NCBI GenBank assembly: GCA_020091685.1
Contig: CM034594.1
Coordinates: 33,848,433 to 33,912,432 of the forward strand
DNA: 64,000 nt
From: Lutjanus erythropterus
Lineage: Eukaryota > Chordata > Actinopteri > Lutjaniformes > Lutjanidae
Reading direction: 5' to 3'
Position 1 is the first letter of the stretch. Each line of letters starts with the position of its first letter. Below the pieces are notes generated by a model. That model worked only from the letters and a program-made list of their open reading frames with translations, did not search any database and was not told where the DNA came from. Positions 1-14,700 of the stretch are shown here, one piece after another. The position numbers and the translations under genes were made by a program.

Positions 1-244
1 ATTATAACCTAAAAGGGAGGATAGGTAGTTGTAATGTGAGTGTTAATTTGGTGATGATATTGGCTCATTTGGATCCTTGCAAAGTAGTCAGGATTATATT
101 GGCTTAAAGGCCTATCTTGCATCAGAAAGAGCTACTCACCATCTCAGCCAAGTGCTGAATTGCAGAGACAGAGTGCAAGTGTGTGGGCGTTTTGTTTAGC
201 TCTCTCTCTTTCTCTCTCTGCTTCTCTCTTGCTCTCTCTCTCCC

Positions 245-277
<33 letters not shown>

Positions 278-1663
278 TTCTGACACTTCCGAAGGCGAGA
301 CCGGCAGCCTTCACCACATCCGACCCTGTAAAGATCCTTTTGAGTGATGACAAAATTCACAGCAGCTGAGGCTCTTGTCACACATGATACCTCCATTAAC
401 CTAAAACAACATGAAACATGAGGGTGAGCTGAGCCACAGGTCTAGGACTCGGTCTGCAGCCCAACCTTTTTCATGTTGGATTCCCTTAAAATTAAAGAAT
501 GTTTTGTTGTGACCTCATCACACATTGTATATGTCAAGATGCTCTGAGAAGTTCCACCAAAGATTGATTTCTGCTTCTCAGATTGTTTTATTTGAATGCA
601 CAAAGGTAAAATTATCCCTAACTTCACACACAAAAATATTAGAGAAACATAATAAAATTAGCATAATTTTGTTTAACAGCACTATGTTTTTCTTCTTCTG
701 ACACTGTTAATCATCACATGACCCCACTGATTTATCTTGTGATGCCCAGGTTGGAAACCACTGGGCTATAATAATAGAATACAAAAATTTGAGAAACAAC
801 AGTGAGAGAAATTGTCTTTTTTTTTCAAACAAAATGCAGATTAACTATATTTAGATTTTCAAATTCTTCTTTAAAAAGATAATCTATATGGTATCAAGTG
901 TGATATAATGGGCCATAAGCTATGCTGTGCCATCTTAAAAGTGTAAGAGTAGCCACATTAGCAACATGCTAGTACCAACTTCAACAGGATAAGCTACAGA
1001 ATAAACACTAAAACAGCATAAAACATGACAAAACTGGCATCTTTAAAGTTTGAAATCAGGGCACAGGCAGCCGGTATCAATCCGTCATTGAGCTTGTACC
1101 ATTCAAAATGATAACGCAGTCCAAAGTAAAATGTACACACAGATCAAAATGAACTATTTATCCACTCATGTCCTCTGTCCTCTGAAACTCGAGGTTGTTG
1201 TATCAACTTTGTACTGTTTAAGTAAATAGCCAGTGACTCAGAAATAAAATACATCATGTCTGCATGTGTCCTGCCCCCCAGCAGTCATGGATTAAGAAGC
1301 GCTTCTCTCCTTATTAAAGTAACACCAACAACTCTCCAAACACTGAGCGTTTTATCGGACAAGAGAATAAAGATCAACCAACCAGAGTTTGTCTGCCCTA
1401 AAATATTTTACATGAAGAATGTGTAGTAAAATGATTAGAATATCAGGGTGAATCATTAGGTTGGTTGAAGGAATCATATTTGATCTGTTTATTTTCTCAC
1501 AATCATACAACAGCCCACATTTTTTATCTTCTTGTATGACTGACTATTAACCTGGGATTAAGCATGAAACTTTTTACTTGTGTCCTGGTGTAAGACTGAG
1601 ATATCATGACTTGAGTAATTAGTAACTTCTCACCAGTTATTCTTCTCTCCTCATGTTCAACAG
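1..1663 (+). other. rasa2: rasa2 intron upstream of the first visible exon (partial)
   Basis: No exon is recognisable here; the N-terminal C2A exons must lie further left. It contains a CT-rich microsatellite at 199-280 and, near 745-775, a short stretch resembling the end of a common fish repeat (TTGGAAACCACTGGG). The rest looks like ordinary AT-rich intron. Confidence 0.6.
199..280. repeat. (CT)n microsatellite
   Basis: About 80 bases of almost pure CT dinucleotide with a few interruptions. It creates low-complexity open frames on both strands (Ser/Leu-rich one way, Arg/Glu-rich the other) that are not genes. Confidence 0.95.
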
Positions 1664-1740
1664 GGTAAGGTTCACTTGGAGATGCGACTGAATGAAGTGA
1701 TCACAGACAACGGCTCAGTAGGTCAACAGTTACGAGTCCA
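1664..1740 (+). CDS. rasa2: rasa2 exon a (linker to C2B start)
   Basis: Encodes [20 protein letters not shown] and a few more residues, the conserved link between C2A and C2B. Acceptor CAACAG, donor GTGAGT; enters in phase 0 and leaves two bases of a codon. Confidence 0.93.
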
Positions 1741-4700
1741 GTGAGTACCAAGATTTCCATGTTGCCAATGAAGTAAGGTCTGATCCAGGGGCTTTTCTTA
1801 AGAATGTTGGCATAGAATTGTGGAATTTTGAAAGCTGAGAATTGAACTAAATGAGAGCTTCCACTGAATTGATTAAATGTAAATAGAATTTTGGGAACTT
1901 TTCCTAGAGGAAACTTGGGATGCTGCTGTGGAAAGAATACAAGGAAGTACCATTTGTGCTTGTGATACTGTAGCATTTGCATCATTATTGGCAACGAGTA
2001 GAATTTTGTAAAACTAAATTGTTAATTGTTTAGTTTGGTTAAACTAAACTAAAATTTTAAGACGTCCCTCTGGCTTAAAGACTGGATATTTATTCATCTT
2101 GAAGCTGGCACTTAAAGGCACATTTTATTTTTGCACTTCATACAATTCTTTTATAATATAAGTGTTCCCAATTGTATGAAAATAGAAGCTTGTCCGCCGT
2201 TCTTCTAGAGGAAGATGTTTAAAATGTAAATAACAGTTGTCAAGGCGTAAAACCAATGATCTGTTGATCTTAATAATTCAAGCCTTGACAGTCTAACAAC
2301 AGCGTAACTGTGTGTTTAAATCGAATTGTGACCTTAAAATCAAAAATCGTATCAAATTATAGATTGGTAAAATCGTGACACGCCTAGTGTGTACATATTT
2401 TTTTTTTTTTATTTATTTATTTATTGTTAGTGTATTGAATATTGTAATAAAATGTGTTAGTACTTGACAGACTTTTTTTAATTTTAATTTTTTTATTTTA
2501 ATTTAATTTAGTTTCATTTTATTTTATTCTGTTTTCAAAAGGACGGTTACCGACTTGGAATCGAATGCAAACATTCATTGTCACTTTTTTGTGCATGCTC
2601 AGGTCGTGGTTGGCTACTTGTATTTTGTTAAAGACCAAAAGCAGATGCATTTAAAGATACAACACAAAACAAATTTATTTAAACACTGTATCATTATTAC
2701 TGTATCAAGTTTAAATGGACGATCACCTATTACTTTTGTACTATATCAATAGTAAGAGAGATTAGTGTGTATGGAGGGTTTGAGGAAATGGGAAAGAGGC
2801 TTTGTTGATGGTTTAAAAAAATATTCATGTTTGCACAAAGTGCTCTCTAACTATAAATTTCTTCAAAAGATATTTTGCAAAACAAAAAAGTTGTCAAAAA
2901 AATTTACTATTACCAAACACTGACATGAGAGGAGGGCCTGCTCAAAAGAAAGCACTCATTGAAGCAAGAGGTTGAGCACATAAAGTGCACGTACAATATA
3001 TGTGTGTATTTCAGACCTCATGCTGTTTACGCATGTTGTTTTGCATCCCCCATTCATATTTGGAGAGCAGGTTAATGAGGTGGAAGTGATGGCATCTGAG
3101 CAGGAAGCCTGCGCTTCTCACACTGCAACCGCTGTGGTTTTCTGCTGCCGTCATTCACCATGTAACTCGGATTGTTTGCTGAAGCTGTCACCTGCTCCGA
3201 TCATATATGCATACACGATGAATGCCGCAGGCTTTATTTTTGCAACTCCAGCTTGACCAGACAAAGTAGCAAAGTTGAAATCAAAGGTGTGAAGATTATC
3301 ATTTGTGCACTTGTAGTTATACAGTTGCAGTGTGATTAATAGTCACCACAGATGGCCTGAGAGCAGAGTGAGTTGGGGTTGAGTTAAGAAGAGATGCAAA
3401 GGAGACTATAGGGAATAATGTCATGACACCCTGGAAGATGATACACAAACATCCTGGCATTCGCTGTCCTTGGCTTCTCCCTCTGGCCTCACTTAGTGAT
3501 GGGCTGAATTCATTCTTATTCTCTGGTGGCTCCTGCTTAGCAGCCACATCCTGTTTAGGGTGCCTACAGTCTCTGTTTGTTGTCACCTGAAACACCTGTG
3601 AAAAAAGCAGTGGTCCCTGTGTGACACGAGCCAAACATGAGGGCAAAGCACGACTTCGCTCTGTAACACCACTTTATCAGTGCATAGTGCTGTTTTATAC
3701 TGTTGACAATCTTATGGTGTCTGGGAGAATTGAGCACTTGGCAGCAGTGTCATTTCTTAACACTAATATTGACAACTGATGCCAGATTAAGCCTGAGAAT
3801 TGATACACTGGACAAAAACGAAGCAGGGAAAATAATTTTGAATTGCAATCAACTCCATCCTGATATGTCAGCCTTCTGTTGCTTACAGGGATCATGGCCA
3901 AGTTTGTTTGTTTTTATACAACAAAATACAACACTGATACATGAATCAATGCTGCATCAAGGGAGGGGGGGCACAATAATTACATCCAATAAATATTTTA
4001 TTTTCCCGTTGCAGTAAAGTGGTGCCTCATAGTAAACTCCAAATATACCGAAATAAATTGAATTTATTGTTGTTCATGAATGTCCTGTTTTAAATAAACC
4101 TCTTGCTGTGATAATGCAGACCATAGAGGGTTAACTGTAATAGCATTTCCACTCAGGTATGTGTTGAACCAACAAGAAATTATTTACCATTTATGCTCTC
4201 AAGACACAGCATTGAAAGCTAATCCCTCTGAAGGTCTGGGTCACTTTAAAGTCTATTTATAACTGGTGGAAATATTAAATGTTTTGTTCCAAGAAGATTA
4301 GTTTGATGGTAGCGCTTAGAAGGGTGGATTTCTGCTAATCTCCAACTATGTAAATGAAAAATATTTCTGATTAGTACTTCAAGTGACAATAGTAATTTAC
4401 ATTAACACCTTATAAAAGAGGTTTCCCTGCACAGTACTTGTTTTAATATTGTCCCTCCCTGTGTCTTTGTGACTTCCTGTAGGATAATAGAGTGCCAAGG
4501 ACTGCCTTTGATCAGCGGGCAGAACTGTGACCCCTATGCCACCGTGTCACTTGTTGGACCTGCCAGGTAACTCTGAATGCCACACTTGTACCAAAGGAAG
4601 TTAGAATTTCCTAACAACAAAAACATATATTGATATTCTTTGCATGGTTCAAGTATAAAAGTTTTGTTTGCTCTTTCTACTTAACTTTTTTACATTATTC

Positions 4701-7700
4701 ATACCACACGGAGACTACTTTCAATTTCCTTAAATAAACGTTCTACAGTTTTTCCAAGGTAAAAAGTTAAAACTTGTTTGACCTGCCAGGTAACTTGATG
4801 AATGCCACACATGAATGAAGCAAGGGTTTCCTAACAACAAACACATGTGATCATATTCTTTACATGTTTTAAATATGTAAGTGTTGTTTGCTTCTTTGAA
4901 CTGCTTAAATAAGCACTAAAACTTAAAGTTAAGACAAAAAGCTAGTGGAAAATGTTCAGGATATAAACTAAACTGGAAAATGGGTTAGGGACCCACCATT
5001 TTTACATTTAAGAAATAGTTAGTGGTAAACATCACAATATTTCACAGGTTAATGTTATCCTGTATGGCTTGTGATTGTGTCCTATTCGTTAGGAGCATGT
5101 CAGCATTTCAGTGATGTAGTTAAAACTAATTTAAATGAAATTTATAGAGCTGACGGACCAAAGCTCCTTAGTCAGAAGATTACAAAGCATGTAGACCTGT
5201 GGCTGTAAATGTCTGCTCACCTTTTGCCACTAACCTGGGCCTTGTTACAACAAGCAAGACTACATCTGAGGAAGTCATGTTCTGGCGCATAAAATGCCTG
5301 ACCATGTTGTGCCTTGAATTCTAAATCTGCTATAATAATTATTTTATTAATAACAATGTGACAGTGTGAATGGATCAGTTCGTAGTGAAGAAGAAAATTA
5401 TTACCTGAATCTGCAGCTCATCTCTGCTTTAAAATGTTACTATCTGAGTCTCTGTAATGTATCTCCTCAGGTCTGACCAAAAGAAAACAAAGGTAAAGAA
5501 GAAAACCAGCAACCCTCACTTCGAAGAGACCTTCTTCTTTGAGGTAAATTCTCCAACTACACCTTTTGTTGTCTCGCCACATCATAGGATTGAAATGTTC
5601 TCTTGGTTACATTACTGTTAGACTGCTTTAAAAAAAATTACCTGTGTAAGTAAGCCTGTAAATAAGCCTTGACATGTTCATCCTAAGGTCACACGGTCCA
5701 GCAGCTACTCTAAAAAGTCTCATTTCCAAGTGGAGGAGGAGGATATTGAAAAACTTGAGATCAAGTAAGTTTTTTTTTGCTTTTCATCTGTTTGTTTCAC
5801 TTTCTGTCTCTCCTCCCCCTCCCTCTCTCCCTCGTTTCTCCTCTGTAGTCTTGACAGAAGAAAAATGATTTCTAAACAACTTGCAGACAAAAAAAGTGAA
5901 TTTAGATCTGGTGTGTTCTGACTACTGATAGAGAGCCTTGGTTTCTGGTTAAGGATATGTGGGGCTTCCGTCACAGTGGACTCATAGCTCACTGGGTAAG
6001 ACTAGACAGATTCAAAGGTAAACACTCATGCATGGTTTTGAGGTTTGGATTTGAGGTGGTGTCATTGCACGAGTACTGTATTGGCTTTTAAGCACCAAGC
6101 AGGTAAGCACCACTCAGTAGAGACATTTATTTTGTCCCTTTTGGCCATTTTGGAATTGTGTGGTTATGTGTTTTTGTGCTGAACACACACACAGCAACTA
6201 ATAATTGTGTCTTACTTGATGTCCATATAGTTTGATGATATATATTCATAGATGAAACACTTGTTTCAGTTGTCATCCTCTACCTTTGCAGAGTTGATTT
6301 GTGGAACAATGAGAATCTGGCTCAGGATGTGTTTCTGGGAGAGACGCGGGTCCCTGTCAAGATCCTGCGAAATGACCATATCCACAAAGCCTGGTAAGAA
6401 CGAGACCAAAGAGAATATATTTTAATTTCTAACATTTAAAATTCACCATGGATATAAACAAATACAAATACATTACTGAGGTATAGGGCTGCAACTATTT
6501 TCAGAATTATTTTTTTAAATCATTTGTTAAAAAATGTCCCAGGGCCCAAAGTGATGTCCTTCAACTTCCTTTTTTTTGTTCAACTAACAGTCCAAAACCC
6601 AAAGATTCTTCATTGCTGTCATAGTTGGCAAATAATTTTCTTTAGATTGACTAATCGTTGCAGCTTTCCTAGGTCCTGAACAGAAAAAGTGCTCTAAACC
6701 AATACAAACAGCATGTTTCTGCATTTTTTTTCTGCTGACACACAATTTACACAGTTTGCTGGAAACTTCACAGTTATTATCTCTGAGTTACAACTCAGTC
6801 AAGTCAGACGTTGTGCACATGCCACTACAAACTGCTGAGCTTACTTTTTACTATGGTGAAGGGACTTGAATTAACATGCTTCCATACATAGTATCCACAA
6901 TATATTGTCTGTATGCCACTTACTTAATGAGTTTACTTGCTTAAAAACATGGCTTGGGTTGCAGAATGAGTGAATGAATGAGTGGTTCATGCGCATGTGC
7001 AGTAGTTTGACTCAACGCCTTGTAGTTCTTTAGTAAAACAATAAAAATGGCTCCTACAGAGCTCTTGTGACTTTCATTTTCCCAAACTTCAAGTTCTGTA
7101 TCCACCTTTCTTTTGTGAGCATCCAAACTTGTAACATAAAACCACAAGGAGTATAAATGACAGTAGAAACAATTCAACATGGAAAATGAAATAGTCTGGT
7201 CAGTTTCTTATAGCTTCTGGAGTAGATTGTGCCAACTTCGGTGTAAAAATGAATACCAAAGACTTTCATGTACTGCCATAGCTGAAGAGGAATAGGCCCA
7301 ATTTAGATTTTCAGGGATGATAATGGACTAGAGGACCTATGCAGCATACATACACAGCTGCTGGATCATGTTCATAACCACCACAGATCTGATTTTCTGT
7401 GTAAAATATTTCCTTGGTACCATATTGGACTGGGGATAGGGAGATGAGCCCAGGACTTTCTTGTTCTGTCCTTGGCAGAGTCTCATGTGTTTGTTGATTA
7501 ATAAATGTATTAGATTGTTTTCAATAAACAAAACCAACCCAGACACTGTCAGTCTGACGTCATGACCCGGTCACCTTATTCTTAGCCAGATCATTTCTTT
7601 ACACTTGAGAAGTGGAGTGTTTCTGTTTAGGAGCTCTGTCCTGCTTCTCCATCAGGACACTGTGAACTCTGAGGCTTTCTGTTCCATTACAAGGTGATTT

Positions 7701-10700
7701 GAAAACTCTTCCTAGATTTCTCAGTGCTCAGCAGTTTTTCCATTGTGTGGGTGTTTCCTAGCTTTGCGTCAGTGTAGGTGATGTGGGATTATGCCAGATA
7801 GCAATCTGTTAGTACATGAGGTCTGTGAGTTGAGTGCGTGGGTGGCTTTTTGCATGGTGGCAGTACCTCATGTCCTGTGTTTATGCTGGAAATGGTCCAT
7901 GTTGCACACATAAAAACCGTTCAGCTTCATGAAATCAGTACAGGTGATCTGTCGACTTGCTCAAAGAAGCGTCTCTGTGCCTGATTACAGATCAAGCAGC
8001 TTATGGACAAGCCAACAGTATGTAGCTGCAGCTTTTGAAGCACTGCAGTTCAACTCTGCATTTATTCATTCTGTGTTTTGCTCCACCTGTTGGCTTTCAG
8101 AGAGATGTGCATGCAGCAGAAATATTCTCTTAAACAAAGTTCACTATTTAAAAAATCCTTTGATTTTTAGTGGAAGTTGTCCAGTCCACCAGAATTGTTA
8201 AAACAGCTGTGAAAATAAGAACCTAACATTAAAAACAGCTGTCAGACTTTAGTATACACATATGGGAATTAGCTTTATTGAGTTGCACTTTGAACTAGGG
8301 CTTTAACTAATGATTATTTTCATTGTTGATTAATCTGTTAATTATTTCTCGATTAATCGAGTAGTTGTTTGGTCTATAAAACCTCAGAAAATGGTGCAAA
8401 ATGTAGATCACTGTCTCCCAAAGCCCAAGGTGACATCCTCAAATGTCAGAGATATTCAGTTTACTGTCATAGACAGCTAAAGAAACAGGAAAATATTATA
8501 TTATTTAAGAAGCTGGAATCAGACAATTTTGGCTGTTTTCTTAAAAAAATGATTAAGCAATTATCAAAGTAGTTGGTGATTAATAGTTGACGAATAATTG
8601 ATTAATCAATTGATTAATCACCGTTTACAAAGTGTTTGAGCTGTTTTCATTTTGTTGACACCTCAGAGAACAGTAGCAGCTACATTACAAGTATATCAAT
8701 GTATCCCTTATAATCTATTTCTCCTAATTCTACTAGCCCACCAGTATTGCTTCCTATCTTTACTTCACTATTTGTTATATTCGTAGGCTCTATGAGTCTA
8801 ACACTGCTGTGTTTTTAACAGCTTCACAGTACTGTATCTAGAAACGTCGTTTTTTTGCAGCAGAACGGTAGTTGTACGCGCAGCCTGTTCTATATTTAGG
8901 CAAATTGTATGCTAAAAGCACACTAAGGATCTTTGAACAAAATTTTGACTGGTAACAGTGCTAGTTTTTCAGTACCAAGCAAGTTTCAGAAGCTTAAATC
9001 TCATCTGCACATACTCTCCATTTTCTCTTCAGCTGTCTTTTTGTGCCTGTAATAACTGGTGCATTTGGTATCTGATGTATCGAGCAGGTGGTTTGAGGTC
9101 AGCATGATCAGCCATCCCATCAACCAATGTTCTCTTTTTCTTCTTTTTTTAACTTCTATTTGGAGTCGCAGAATCACAGCAGTTTACACAGTAATCTTTA
9201 GTTAAATACTAAAGTGATCCACCGTTCCAGCATTTTACAGATTAGTTATACAACACAAAAATGTAACAGGGTGTTTGAGATAAGAAAAAATATTTATATA
9301 TATACATACATAAACATGTTTAAACAAAAGGAGGACATTTTAGGAAATGTTTCTACTTTTTACACATTGTCTCAAATGTATTTTCCAGAGGCCTCGTGGA
9401 GAGAGTGATTCTTTCTATTCTAAAGATTTCAAAATTGTATTTCAGCAGTACTCTATGGATTTGATTTCTGGCTGAAGCCATTTACTTGTAATTTCTTTTC
9501 TAGCAGCTACACTCAAAAGTATTTTGTTTTAATATTTATGGATGTTGATCTAAAAGCCCAAAAGGGAGTTTGCCCAATTTAAAGTAATTTTTGTCCAAGT
9601 ATAGTCCCTAATTCTGTGTAAATCTTGCGCCAAAAATACATACTTTTGGACAGGCCCCAGGTAGTGAAAAAAAAATCTTGAAGCAGCAGTGATCTTAAAA
9701 TTATTTTGTTGATTATTTGCCCCCTGTACAATATAAATAAGGTTGTGTTAAGTTTGTATGTGTTACATCGATCTATTTTAATATCAGGCTGTATTTCTTA
9801 GCTGTGATGAGTGGAAAAACACTTTTTAACGTTCTAATTAACCAATCTGCTAAGTAACATGACGTCTGTCTTCTTGTAGGTATCTCCTCCAGCCCAAAGG
9901 GAACGGCAGCAAGTCCAAGTCCGATGATTTGGGTTCCTTGCGTTTGAAGCTGACCTACATAGAAGACACGGTGCTGCCATCTGCCTGCTACACACCACTC
10001 TGCAACCTGCTGCTCAAATCCCCTGATGTGAAGGTAGGACTGTTGTTCAGGTTACAGTAAGATGGAGGGAAAACCTCTAAACATACACACAATAAATGTA
10101 TATTTATCTTTCTCTCTGCCTTTTTCAGCCCATCTCGGCGTCTGCAGCACACATCCTGGGGGACATCTGCAGAGAGCGATACGAGGCTGTTCTGCCCATG
10201 GTTAGACTGCTGCTCCACCACAATCGCTTTGTGCCTTTCGTCTCTGCTGTGGCGGCGCTGGAGCTGGACAACACTCAGTGAGTCCTCACACATTCTTACC
10301 TGCAGTACATTACAGTACAGGTATAAAGTGTACATGCATACAGATAAATGTCATGACCCATATTGTTACTTCTCCTATCCATAAAGCCTTAAAGTTAGGT
10401 TCCTTTTTTTTGATAACCTGGGTGTTATTTTTGTAGTTCCTAATATAACCAAAGCTTATTTTTAAAGAGAAAGTAGCTCTGAAACATAGTATACATTTAA
10501 AATAGCAACATGTAAAATATTGCCAGAATTTCCATTTAAAAGGTTCAAAAAACTGAGCTAACAAAATTAACAGAATGTGAAGAAGTAACAGTTGTGATAT
10601 TATGTCATAGATCTCTGTGTAGTGTTGCACAGGTATCTACTGAAGTTAGCATGCTAACCAGCTAGCACCCAGCCCATCCTGTATAGTAATACCACTTTGT

Positions 10701-11684
10701 ACTTTAAGAGGATCCCCTCATAGTTTCAGCTGGGAAATGTATGCAGGTAGCAAGTTTGCTACTTTCACATACTCTCTTAACTTGTATAGCCTAATCAATA
10801 AGTAAAATAAACTCACAAAATGTCATAAAAAAATATTTTTGCACTTGTCGTCTGTAATAAACCATACACCTTCTGAATTTAAGTTTCTCTCTTTTACCAA
10901 ACAAATATGAGCTGGTTCATAAGACACACTTCAAACTTGATGGAAACAAAATAAAACTCACCAAAAACGTCTTTGTTTGTCTTTCCACTGCTCAACAATT
11001 ACCAGCTCTGGTTTGGTTGAAAACGGCACCTTAATCTGCCACGTTAGATGTGAAAATATTCTGGCTCCCCAATGGCTCTCTGATGCTAGACCTCCTTTCG
11101 TTTCAGCAAAGAGTATAGTGAGGAGCAGTCAGTGGTTACTCTGGTCATATGCTGCGCCCTATTTGTCTGAAGTTACATCTGACAGGTGGCCATATTCTGC
11201 ACCTTTTAAAGAGGGAATCTGGGTAATTTTCATGTTGTCTTTATTGTCCTTTGAGAACTGATTCTGAAACTGGGATGGTGCATAAAATGTCATATCCAGA
11301 TGATGAAACTCAAGACTCAAGAATGATGGCCCTAACTTCAAAAATAAGACCTAGGTCATAATAAAACTGATATTTTTTTCCTTTTAAAAACTGGGCTGGA
11401 TTGACTGACCTTTGGACACCGAAACACAAGGATTTCTTTAATGAGAATTTTCTCAGTCGTTCCAAAACTATTACAAAAATAGCTCAGATGATCTTTGGTC
11501 AAGATGTTTGGTTGATGTTGGTGGAACATTTCTGTGTGCCTACAGGGAGGCTAACACTATATTCCGTGGCAACTCACTGGCAACACGCTGCATTGATGAC
11601 ATGATGAAGATTGTGGGAAAGAATTACCTGGCGGTTACCCTGAAGCCTGTAATAGATGAGGTATGAGTAACAAGGATACACACA

Positions 11685-11729
<45 letters not shown>

Positions 11730-14700
11730 AGTATAGATGCCAGGTCGTGGCACTGAGTCACTGAGGTCAGTATGGAAAACAGCTGCCTTTCCACTACAGA
11801 CAAGCAGATGTGCAGATGTAATTGGTAGGTTGGAGTTCTTTCAGAACACTGCATTCATGACTTTTTGAAACAGTTTTTTCATGATGGCATCTAAATGACT
11901 CACTTTCATGAGAATTAAAATGGTTAACCTGCATCTGTGAAATGTACCATTTTGTGTTATTGGTTGTCTCTATATGTTATCTTTTTATTTTAAATATCTG
12001 CAGTACTCTTAACTCATCATCTTCTTTGCTGTTGTAAATTTTTCTTTAATATAATAGGCATGACTCTTAACACTTGGATCTTTTGTTGTCCTTGTAACCT
12101 GTCATAGATATGTGAAGCCAACAAAACATGTGAGATAGACCCTGTTAAACTAAAGGAAGGAGACAATGTGGAGGTCAACAAGGTAAACAGACTTGTCATA
12201 GAATCATATTTCATTCCACATTTTCAACTTTTACCTTAACCTTCAAGATATTTGTTTTCCTGTCTTTATCAAATGTATGTAATGTTTTTTTTTTCTCCTT
12301 GTGCAGGAGAACCTGCAGGGTTACGTCCAGAAAGTCTTTTCCTCCATCACCCAGTCCAGTTCCAGTTGTCCCCCACTAATGTGTGACGTCTTCAGGTCAC
12401 TGAGACACTTGGCCTGCAAACGTTTCCCAGGTGAATGCCAGAGCCTGTATGAAAGGCTAACGTGTCATTTTGCAGCCACATGGTCCCAGGAAGGAGTTTA
12501 CTCTGGTTTTACTGTATATTATAACTTGGTTTACCCACTAAATGAAAACAAGAGTGAATTGGATTAATTAATATCGTCAGTACAGATTGAACAGTTGGGC
12601 TTTTATAGTGTGGTAATGGATTCACTCACTGTTTTTTTTTTTAAGTTGATAACAAAAACATGACATAACTTGCCAGATGACGGGGCACCTGGATAGCTCA
12701 GTTGGTAGAGTGTGCACCCCATGTATGGAGGCTGTGAGTCATCTGCAGCGGCTGTGGGTTCGACTCCATGGCCCTTTGCTGCGTGTCATTCCCCCCTCTC
12801 TCTCCCCATTTCTTGTCATGTCTTCAGCTGTCCTGTCATTAAAGGCATAAAATGCCCCCCCAAAAAACTTGCCAGATGACAAACAAAACAATAAATAGAA
12901 GAGATGCAACACCACAACCAGACTAAAACAAACCAAAATATAAAATCAAACCTATATATCCCAATAACAAATAACATATGTCATCACAATTGATACATAG
13001 CAACATGACTAACAACCTGAGTAAATGATAAATAAAATAAATTAAGTAAATATAATTCTATTACTATATGAAAAAGAAGAAAACAGATATATTGAATTTA
13101 TCCATGATGTTCTTTGAGTTTCTTACCAGCCTTCAACTTGAATAAACCATCCCATCTTTCTCTGTTTTTCTAAGATCATCATTTCTTTTTGCAATTTATC
13201 CTTCCAGGATAACATGATAATAAACATTCTGAAATGATTCATATTCAAGGAATACATACCAGCCGTTTTAAAACCAAAAAGAATAACCAAATAAATTATA
13301 TAACTACAAGGAAAAACATCTGCCTGGAAGCTAAGCTTCAGTGCATTACGCATCCTCTGATTCTCCCTCCAAAATGCAGAAACAATATGACGTATGGAAT
13401 AAGTCATAAATATCTAGAGGTTAAACAGAATTCCTAAATAATTCTATGTATCTTAAACCTTTTAACTAGAGCTGCGAGGATTAATCGATTATTAAAGTCA
13501 TTGCTAACTATTTTGTTAATCAGTTAATCGGTTTGAGTCATTTTTGAAGAATAAAAAGTAAAACTCTTCTGATTCCAGCTTCTTAAATGTGAATATTTTC
13601 TGGGTTCTTTCCTCCTCTCTGACAATGAATGTCATCTTAGACTTTAGCTAAGACTGACTGACATTTTTCATGATTTTCTGACATTTAAAAACAAACAACT
13701 ATTAATCAATTAATCAAGAAAATAATCGACCAATTAATTGACTATGAAATAATTGTTAGTTGTAGTTCTACTTTTAACCATCTTGTATTCTTTGTAAAAG
13801 GCTGGCATACTCAAAGTTTGGTATTCTCACAATTATCTTTTGTTTCCAATCTTTTCTTAAAGCAGAAATCTATTGATAATATGAATGAAGAGAAGACATC
13901 ATATCATGTGTTTCAGTGAACTGGCTGTAGCTCATATGTTCCTCATTTCCATGCACAGTATCATTTATAAACTAAACACCATGATCAAATACATTTCTTC
14001 AAAGGGGTCCACACAGTTTGTACATGCTGCTTTGTAAGACTTGCTTATTGTTTTGAATGAGCTCTTTTGAAAGCCAGAATGAGTTGCTAGCATGTTCTCT
14101 TTCTCTACAGCTGACCCACATGTTCAGTACTCAGCCGTTAGCAGCTTTGTGTTCCTGCGGTTCTTCGCCGTCGCTGTTCTTTCCCCACACTCCTTCCAGC
14201 TGCGTTCCCACCATCCTGTAAGTGTGTGACCCTGGCACCACAACTCACAATTTAAAAAATAAACTGAAAAGCAAATTCACATGTAGCCTGTGCAGTACAT
14301 TGTTGTCATTGTATGTTTTCTTTACTTCTAGGATCCCGAGATCTCGCGCACACTCACACTGATCTCAAAAACGATCCAGACTCTGGGCAGCTGGGGTAGT
14401 TTGTCAAAAAAACTGGTAAGATTAACAGTAAAGATGATTAAGAAGAGTAGATGGCTGCACCGTTCATTATGTCGAGTCATGACTTGCTGATAAAGGCAGT
14501 TGTGAGACTGATGAAACCATAGTCTGTGCTGAAATGTTCAGGATAGTCCACTGTATGTGTTGTGTAACTGCCATCAAACATAACAAACATGTTGATTTAA
14601 GTCTTTTTTTTTAATTTTCTTTTGCAGTCTAGTTTCAAAGAAACCTACATGTATGACTTCTTCAAATCATTCCAAGAAGACAAGTGCATTGAAAAAGTTA

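Larger units (their letters stand above)
6394..9879 (+). other. rasa2: rasa2 intron with two MITE copies
   Basis: A 3.5 kb intron between C2B and the GAP domain. It holds two copies of the ATTAATCG-type MITE (6486-6669 and 8296-8625). I see no exon or RNA gene in the remainder. Confidence 0.6.
12431..14110 (+). other. rasa2: rasa2 intron with SINE and MITE
   Basis: A 1.7 kb intron holding a tRNA-derived SINE (12682-12865) and an ATTAATCG-type MITE (13468-13771). Nothing else recognisable. Confidence 0.65.

Noticed and set aside
144..396. Overlapping Ser/Leu-rich and Arg/Glu-rich open frames
   Set aside because: They are translations of a CT microsatellite on both strands.
12690..12770. tRNA gene
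   Set aside because: A and B boxes are present, but the spacing is too long, the arms do not pair, and the sequence continues into a SINE body with a target duplication.
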